This document shows positions 59,382 through 64,000 of a stretch of 64,000 nt of DNA, piece by piece. Source of the DNA: Verrucomicrobiota bacterium. Its GTDB lineage: Bacteria; Verrucomicrobiota; Verrucomicrobiia; Limisphaerales; JACRJZ01. The stretch's first letter is position 1, and every line of letters begins with the position of its first letter. The notes under the pieces are model-generated. The model was not told the DNA's origin and made no database searches. It worked only from the letters and a program-made list of their open reading frames with translations. The translations under genes were made by a program, and so were the position numbers. The stretch is from assembly GCA_016219875.1 (NCBI GenBank), contig JACRJZ010000057.1, forward strand, positions 1 to 64,000, read 5' to 3'.

Positions 59382-62300
59382 TCACGAACAGCCCTGGCTT
59401 TCGCCGCAGTTGAGGCACTTGTAGCAGGCGCCGTTGCGCACGGTGACGTGGCCGCAGACCGTGCAGAGCGGCGCGTCCATCTGGTTCACAAAACTCTTGG
59501 TGAGCGGGGAGCCTTCGCCGCTGCGGGCCGCGCTCGCGCTGCTCTTGCTGCCGTTGCCCTCGGCCGACTTCAGCAGCACATCGGTGTCTTCCGCGATCGG
59601 CAGCAGATTGGGCACGGGACGGTTGATCCTCTTCTTCATCTCCTCCAGTAGTCCCGGCATGGCGAGTTCCTGTTGGCCGCGGTTGGGCGTGTTGGCTTCG
59701 CGAAAGCCGGGCACAAACTGAAGGCCCATCCAGCGGAAGACATAGTCGGTGATGGAGGAGGCATTGCGGATCTCCGGGTTCTTGGTGAAGCCGCTCGGCT
59801 CGTAGCGTTGGTGGCTGAACTTGCGGACGAGCGATTCCAGCGGCACGCCGTACTGGAGCGCGATACTGGTGAGCGTGGCCACGGTGTCCATGAGGCCGCC
59901 GATGGTGGAGCCTTCTTTGGCCATGGTGATGAACAACTCGCCCGGCTGGCCATCGTCGAAGAGGCCGACAGTAAGGTAGCCCTCGTGGTTGGCGATGTTG
60001 AATTTGTGGGTGATGGCGGTGCGGGTTTCCGGCATGCGGCGGCGCAGCGGCTTGCCCACTTGCTCGCGGAGGCCGGCGACTTCTTTGTCGAGTTCCTGGA
60101 GGCGGGCTTCGAGCGGAGCGACATCGAGCGCAGTTTTGGCGGACCCTTCGCCGCCCTTCTTGGTGTTGAGCGGTTGGCTGCGCTTGGAGCCGTCGCGGTA
60201 GATGGCCACGCACTTGAGGCCCATTTTCCAGGCCTGCACGTAGGCGTCGCGGATGTCGGCGGCGGTGCTTTCGTTGGGCATGTTGACGGTTTTGGAAATG
60301 GCGCCGCTGATGAATGGCTGGGCTGCGCCCATCATCTTGAGGTGCGCCATGTAGCCGATGCTGCGCTGGCCGCGATAGGGCTTGAAGGCGCAGTCAAAGA
60401 CCGCCAAGTGTTCGGGCTTCAGACCGCTGCGGATCGGCGGCAGCGGGTCCGCGGAACCTTCGGTGGCCGGGTCCGGCACGTCTTCGATCGTGTCGTATTT
60501 CCCCACGTGCGAAATGATGGCTTCAATCTCGTCGTCCTGGTAGCCGAGGCGATGCAGGGCGTCGGGCACGGTGCGGTTGACGATCTTGAGCGAGCCGCCG
60601 CCGGCCAGAAGCTTGTATTTCACCAGCGCGATGTCGGGTTCCACCCCGGTGGTGTCGCAGTCCATCAGGAACGCGATCGTGCCGGTGGGGGCGAGGACGG
60701 TGACTTGGGCGTTGCGGTAGCCCGCTTCCTTGCCGCGCGCGCGCGCGCGGTCCCAGCACTGGCGGGCTTCGTCTTTGAGGTAGCCGAACTCGTCGCTCGG
60801 ATGGATGTCCTCCACCGCGTCGCGATGAAGCTGAATGACGCCGAGCATCGACTCGACGTTGTCTTTGGCCAGCGGCTTGACAACGCCGGAGCAGCGGGCG
60901 TCCCGGTAGCCCTTGAAGGGAGCGCAGATGCCCGCGATCTCCGCGCTTTGCTCGTAGGCGTGGCCGGTCATGAGCGCCGTGATGGCGCCGGCGAGCGCGC
61001 GGGCTTCGTCCGAATCGTAAGGCAGCCCCTCGCTCATGATCAGCGAGCCGAGGTTGGCGTAGCCCAGCCCCAGGGTGCGGAAGATGTGGGAGTTCTCGGC
61101 GATCTCCTTCGTCGGGTAGCTGGCGTTATCGACCAGGATTTCCTGCGCGGTGATGAAGATGCGGACCGCGGCCTTGAAGCGTTTCACATCAAAGCGCCCG
61201 TCGTCGGCTTTGAACTTCATCAAGTTCAGCGAGGCCAGGTTGCAGGCGGTGTTGTTGAGGAAGACGTATTCGCTGCACGGGTTGGTGGAGTGGATCGGCT
61301 CGGTGCCTTTGCAGGTGTGCCATTTCTGGATGGCGCCGTCGAACTGGAGTCCCGGATCACCGCAGATCCACGTGCCCTCGGCGATCTTGTCGAGCAGCTT
61401 GCTGGCGTCCTTTTTCTGAAGCGGCTTCCCGGTCTGGACCGTCCTGGTCCACCACTCGCGGCCTTCGACGGCGGCCTGCATGAACTCGTTGCTGGCGCGC
61501 ACCGAGAGGTTCTCGTTCTGGTACATGACGGAGCCGTAGGCGTCGCCGTTGAAGTTGCCGTCGTAGCCCTGTTCAATCAGCGCCCAGGCTTTGCGCTCTT
61601 CCTTGGCCTTGCACTCGATGAATTCCTCGATGTCGCCGTGCCAGTCGCGCAACGTGTTCATCTTGGCCGCGCGCCGGGTTTTGCCGCCGGACTTCACGAC
61701 GTTGGCGACTTGGTCATAAACCTTGAGGAAGCTGAGGGGGCCGCTGGGCCGTCCGCCGCCGCTGAGCTTCTCCTTGCTGCTGCGGATGGGCGTGAGATCC
61801 GTGCCGGTGCCGGAGCCGTACTTGAAGAGCATCGCCTCGCTGTGGGCCAGATGCATGATGCTCTCCATGTTGTCCTCAACGCTCTGGATGAAGCAGGCGC
61901 TGCCTTGGGGAAATTCGTAATGCGTGGTTGCGCGCTCGGCCTCGTCGGTGGCCGGATTGTGATGCCAGTTGCCGCGCCCCGAGTTCTTGCCGACGCCGTA
62001 TTGGTGGAAGAGGCCGACGTTGAACCAGACCGGCGAATTGAAGGCGCCGTACTGGTTCAGGCAAAGCCACGTCAGTTCATTGTAAAAAACCTCGCCACCT
62101 TCCTTCGTGAAGTATCCGTCCTTCACGCCCCAGTCCGCGATGGTGCGGGTGACCCGATGGATGAGTTGCCGCACGGAAGTTTCGCGCTCCGGCGTGTTTT
62201 GCTCGCCGTAGAAATACTTCGAGACCACGACCTTCGTGGCGAGTTGCGACCAGGCCTTGGGCACCTCGACGTTGTCCTGCTTGAAGATCACCTTGCCGGA

Positions 62301-62504
62301 ATCGTCGGTGATTTCGGCGGTGCGCTGGTCCCATTCGATCTGGTCGAACGGGCTGACTTTCGGGTCGCTGAACACGCGCTCGATGGCGAGCGACCGGCGG
62401 GCCGGTTTGCGCGGCTTCGCGGCGCGCTGAAGGGACGGCGGAGCCGACCTGCGACGGCTCTGCACCGGAGCCGGCGACACGACTTGATCGCGAGCGTCAA
62501 TCAT
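59382..62504 (-). CDS. nrdJ: adenosylcobalamin-dependent (class II) ribonucleoside-diphosphate reductase
   Basis: FNSPVWFNVG, STNPCSEYVFLNNTACNLASLNLMKF, MDCDTTGVEPDIALVKYKLLAGGG; C-terminal Cys-rich CTVCGHVTVRNGACYKCLNCGESQGC. Confidence 0.93.
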   Translation of the reverse strand: MIDARDQVVSPAPVQSRRRSAPPSLQRAAKPRKPARRSLAIERVFSDPKVSPFDQIEWDQRTAEITDDSGKVIFKQDNVEVPKAWSQLATKVVVSKYFYGEQNTPERETSVRQLIHRVTRTIADWGVKDGYFTKEGGEVFYNELTWLCLNQYGAFNSPVWFNVGLFHQYGVGKNSGRGNWHHNPATDEAERATTHYEFPQGSACFIQSVEDNMESIMHLAHSEAMLFKYGSGTGTDLTPIRSSKEKLSGGGRPSGPLSFLKVYDQVANVVKSGGKTRRAAKMNTLRDWHGDIEEFIECKAKEERKAWALIEQGYDGNFNGDAYGSVMYQNENLSVRASNEFMQAAVEGREWWTRTVQTGKPLQKKDASKLLDKIAEGTWICGDPGLQFDGAIQKWHTCKGTEPIHSTNPCSEYVFLNNTACNLASLNLMKFKADDGRFDVKRFKAAVRIFITAQEILVDNASYPTKEIAENSHIFRTLGLGYANLGSLIMSEGLPYDSDEARALAGAITALMTGHAYEQSAEIAGICAPFKGYRDARCSGVVKPLAKDNVESMLGVIQLHRDAVEDIHPSDEFGYLKDEARQCWDRARARGKEAGYRNAQVTVLAPTGTIAFLMDCDTTGVEPDIALVKYKLLAGGGSLKIVNRTVPDALHRLGYQDDEIEAIISHVGKYDTIEDVPDPATEGSADPLPPIRSGLKPEHLAVFDCAFKPYRGQRSIGYMAHLKMMGAAQPFISGAISKTVNMPNESTAADIRDAYVQAWKMGLKCVAIYRDGSKRSQPLNTKKGGEGSAKTALDVAPLEARLQELDKEVAGLREQVGKPLRRRMPETRTAITHKFNIANHEGYLTVGLFDDGQPGELFITMAKEGSTIGGLMDTVATLTSIALQYGVPLESLVRKFSHQRYEPSGFTKNPEIRNASSITDYVFRWMGLQFVPGFREANTPNRGQQELAMPGLLEEMKKRINRPVPNLLPIAEDTDVLLKSAEGNGSKSSASAARSGEGSPLTKSFVNQMDAPLCTVCGHVTVRNGACYKCLNCGESQGCS

Positions 62505-62630
62505 TGCGGTACCTTTCGGATTAAATTGGTTTGGGCGCTGACATCGCCGACTGCCTCTCGTGGGACAGCCAGTGAAAGCTTTCCCCACTCTTAATTCAGG
62601 TTCCCGCGAATCGGTTCCTCCGCCGGAAAC

Positions 62631-62678
62631 CCACATTAAGTAGTGGGGCAACGCGGAACCTAGCACCACATATAGTGG
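62631..62678 (-). promoter_or_regulatory. paired NrdR-box-like sites upstream of nrdJ
   Basis: CCACTATATGTGGTGC (minus strand, 62663-62678) and CCACTACTTAATGTGG (62631-62646), centre-to-centre 32 bp. Confidence 0.6.
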
Positions 62679-62966
62679 CGACAAGAAATTTTTGCAGAAA
62701 AGTTACTCCCCTCTTTTTCACCATGAAAACAGATCAAAAGCCGGCCAAAAGCCGGGCCTTTTCCCGCTTCGCCAATCGGCCACAAGTCCGCCTGTGAACA
62801 AGTCCCAGGGGTCTGCGGCCGGCTCCGAATCCCCTTCGTCCGCTCCCGAAATCAACGCTGCGTTCCGCCGTGAATCTGCGAGGAGGTTTTGGCTGAAAGG
62901 CGCTTCGTTCTCTTTTCGACTTCAACGTGAATTTCCGCCGCGCTGGTGGCGGTCTAAGTGGCGTTC

Positions 62967-64000
62967 ATGAAAACAACATTGACTCTTCTCGCTCTCGTTT
63001 GTGGCTGCAGTTCGGCGCTCGCGGCGGTCGTGGCTTATCCGGCGCCGTCCGGCGAAGCGCTCTCCTCCGACTACGAAGTCTGGGCCGTCGGCAAGAAGGT
63101 AGACGTGTACGGCGCGCGGGTGCTGGACCCGCCGTTCGCGGGCCAGCGTTACGACTACGGCGGGCCGTATTCGTTCGCGAACTTCGACCTGTCCGGCGCG
63201 GCCGAAGTGCGCATCACCTCGAAACGTTCGTTGCGCGACACCGTGGTGCGGCCGGCCAGCGCAGACGTGAAGACGCGATTCGAGGACGACCACACGCTGC
63301 TGGTGTCGCTGCCCGGCCCGCGCAAGCTGAGCCTCGAGCCGGACGGCAAAAAGGGGCCGCTGCTGCTCTTCGCCAATCCGATGGAGGAGAACCCTCCCAA
63401 GCCCGGTGCGCCGGGAGTCATCTACTTCGGGCCAGGCGTCCACCAGGCCGGCAGGATTGTCGTGACGAACAACCAGACGCTCTACTTCGCCGGCGGCGCA
63501 GTGGTGAAAGGCGGCGTGTTGGCGCAGGGCGAGAACATCCGCATCACAGGCCGCGGCATTCTGGACAGCTCCGACTACGAATGGCGCAAAGGCCCGACCC
63601 CGCATGTCGTGTCCATCCGTGGCACGAACGTCGAAGTCAGTGGCATCACCATCCGCGGCGCGTCGCATTGGACCATCGTTCCGCGCGACAGCCGCAACGT
63701 CACGGTGCGCGGCGTGAAGCTCTGCGGCTCGCGCGTGCAGAACGACGACGGCATCAACCCGTGCAACTCGCAGGACGTGCTCATCACCGACTGCTTCATC
63801 CGCACCGACGACGACTGCGTGGCCATGAAGGGCCTGGAACTGCGCGGGCCGGACAGCAACGTCGAGAGCGTCACAGTGGAGAACTGCGTCCTGTGGTGCG
63901 ACCGCGCGCGCATTTTCCTGCTGGGCCACGAGAGCCGCGCGCCGTTCATGCGCGGCATCACGCTGCGCAACCTCGACATCATCCACTTCACCATGACGGC
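62967..64000 (+). CDS. secreted GH28/pectate-lyase-like right-handed beta-helix protein, truncated by window edge
   Basis: Not in ORF track (no stop in window). MKTTLTLLALVCGCSSALAAVVAYPAPSG...GVIYFGPGVHQAGRIVVTNNQTLYFAGGAVVKGGVLA...VQNDDGINPCNSQDVLITDCFIRTDDDCVAMKG. Confidence 0.85.
   Translation, partial: MKTTLTLLALVCGCSSALAAVVAYPAPSGEALSSDYEVWAVGKKVDVYGARVLDPPFAGQRYDYGGPYSFANFDLSGAAEVRITSKRSLRDTVVRPASADVKTRFEDDHTLLVSLPGPRKLSLEPDGKKGPLLLFANPMEENPPKPGAPGVIYFGPGVHQAGRIVVTNNQTLYFAGGAVVKGGVLAQGENIRITGRGILDSSDYEWRKGPTPHVVSIRGTNVEVSGITIRGASHWTIVPRDSRNVTVRGVKLCGSRVQNDDGINPCNSQDVLITDCFIRTDDDCVAMKGLELRGPDSNVESVTVENCVLWCDRARIFLLGHESRAPFMRGITLRNLDIIHFTMT

Noticed and set aside
59673-62594. 973-aa plus-strand ORF opposite nrdJ
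   Set aside because: Mirror ORF of a strongly conserved RNR gene.
62505-62690. Cobalamin riboswitch upstream of the B12-dependent RNR
   Set aside because: No B12-box-like sequence or expected long structured leader recognised; palindromic NrdR-like boxes explain the region better.
62922-63986. Minus-strand 354-aa ORF at the right end
   Set aside because: Antisense of the GH28-like gene that the ORF track omitted because its stop is outside the window.

Overview
64-kb high-GC chromosomal window with no rRNA, tRNA, CRISPR array or transposase that I could recognise. Gene content and the many short palindromic repeats suggest a Verrucomicrobiota-like bacterium; this is inference. Housekeeping genes: dnaN, ychF, purF, thiD, argD-like aminotransferase, sufT-like gene, and an adenosylcobalamin-dependent RNR. 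Most of the rest is secreted or catabolic: PQQ-type propellers, GH2, a GH28-like gene running off the right edge (absent from the ORF track), a GH13+AGL debranching enzyme, esterases, DUF1080, and a CotH/LTD/Ig giant protein. Points worth a second look: (1) a four-helix-bundle (S23/IVS-protein-like) cassette between degenerate hexanucleotide arrays, reading in frame into the signal peptide of a PQQ-propeller protein; (2) a secreted PQQ-propeller protein with an embedded SAM-methyltransferase motif; (3) an ABC-2 permease fused to an RCC1-like propeller, in an operon with a GntR/YtrA-type regulator that has a perfect palindrome before its start; (4) a membrane-anchored pYEATS-like protein and an orphan gene between an acyl-activating-enzyme-like gene and an aldehyde dehydrogenase; (5) palindromic repeats inserted in frame inside CDSs; (6) many unrelated degenerate period-7 arrays, some coding; (7) a paired NrdR-box-like site upstream of nrdJ. 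All comparisons were made by eye; no database search was run.
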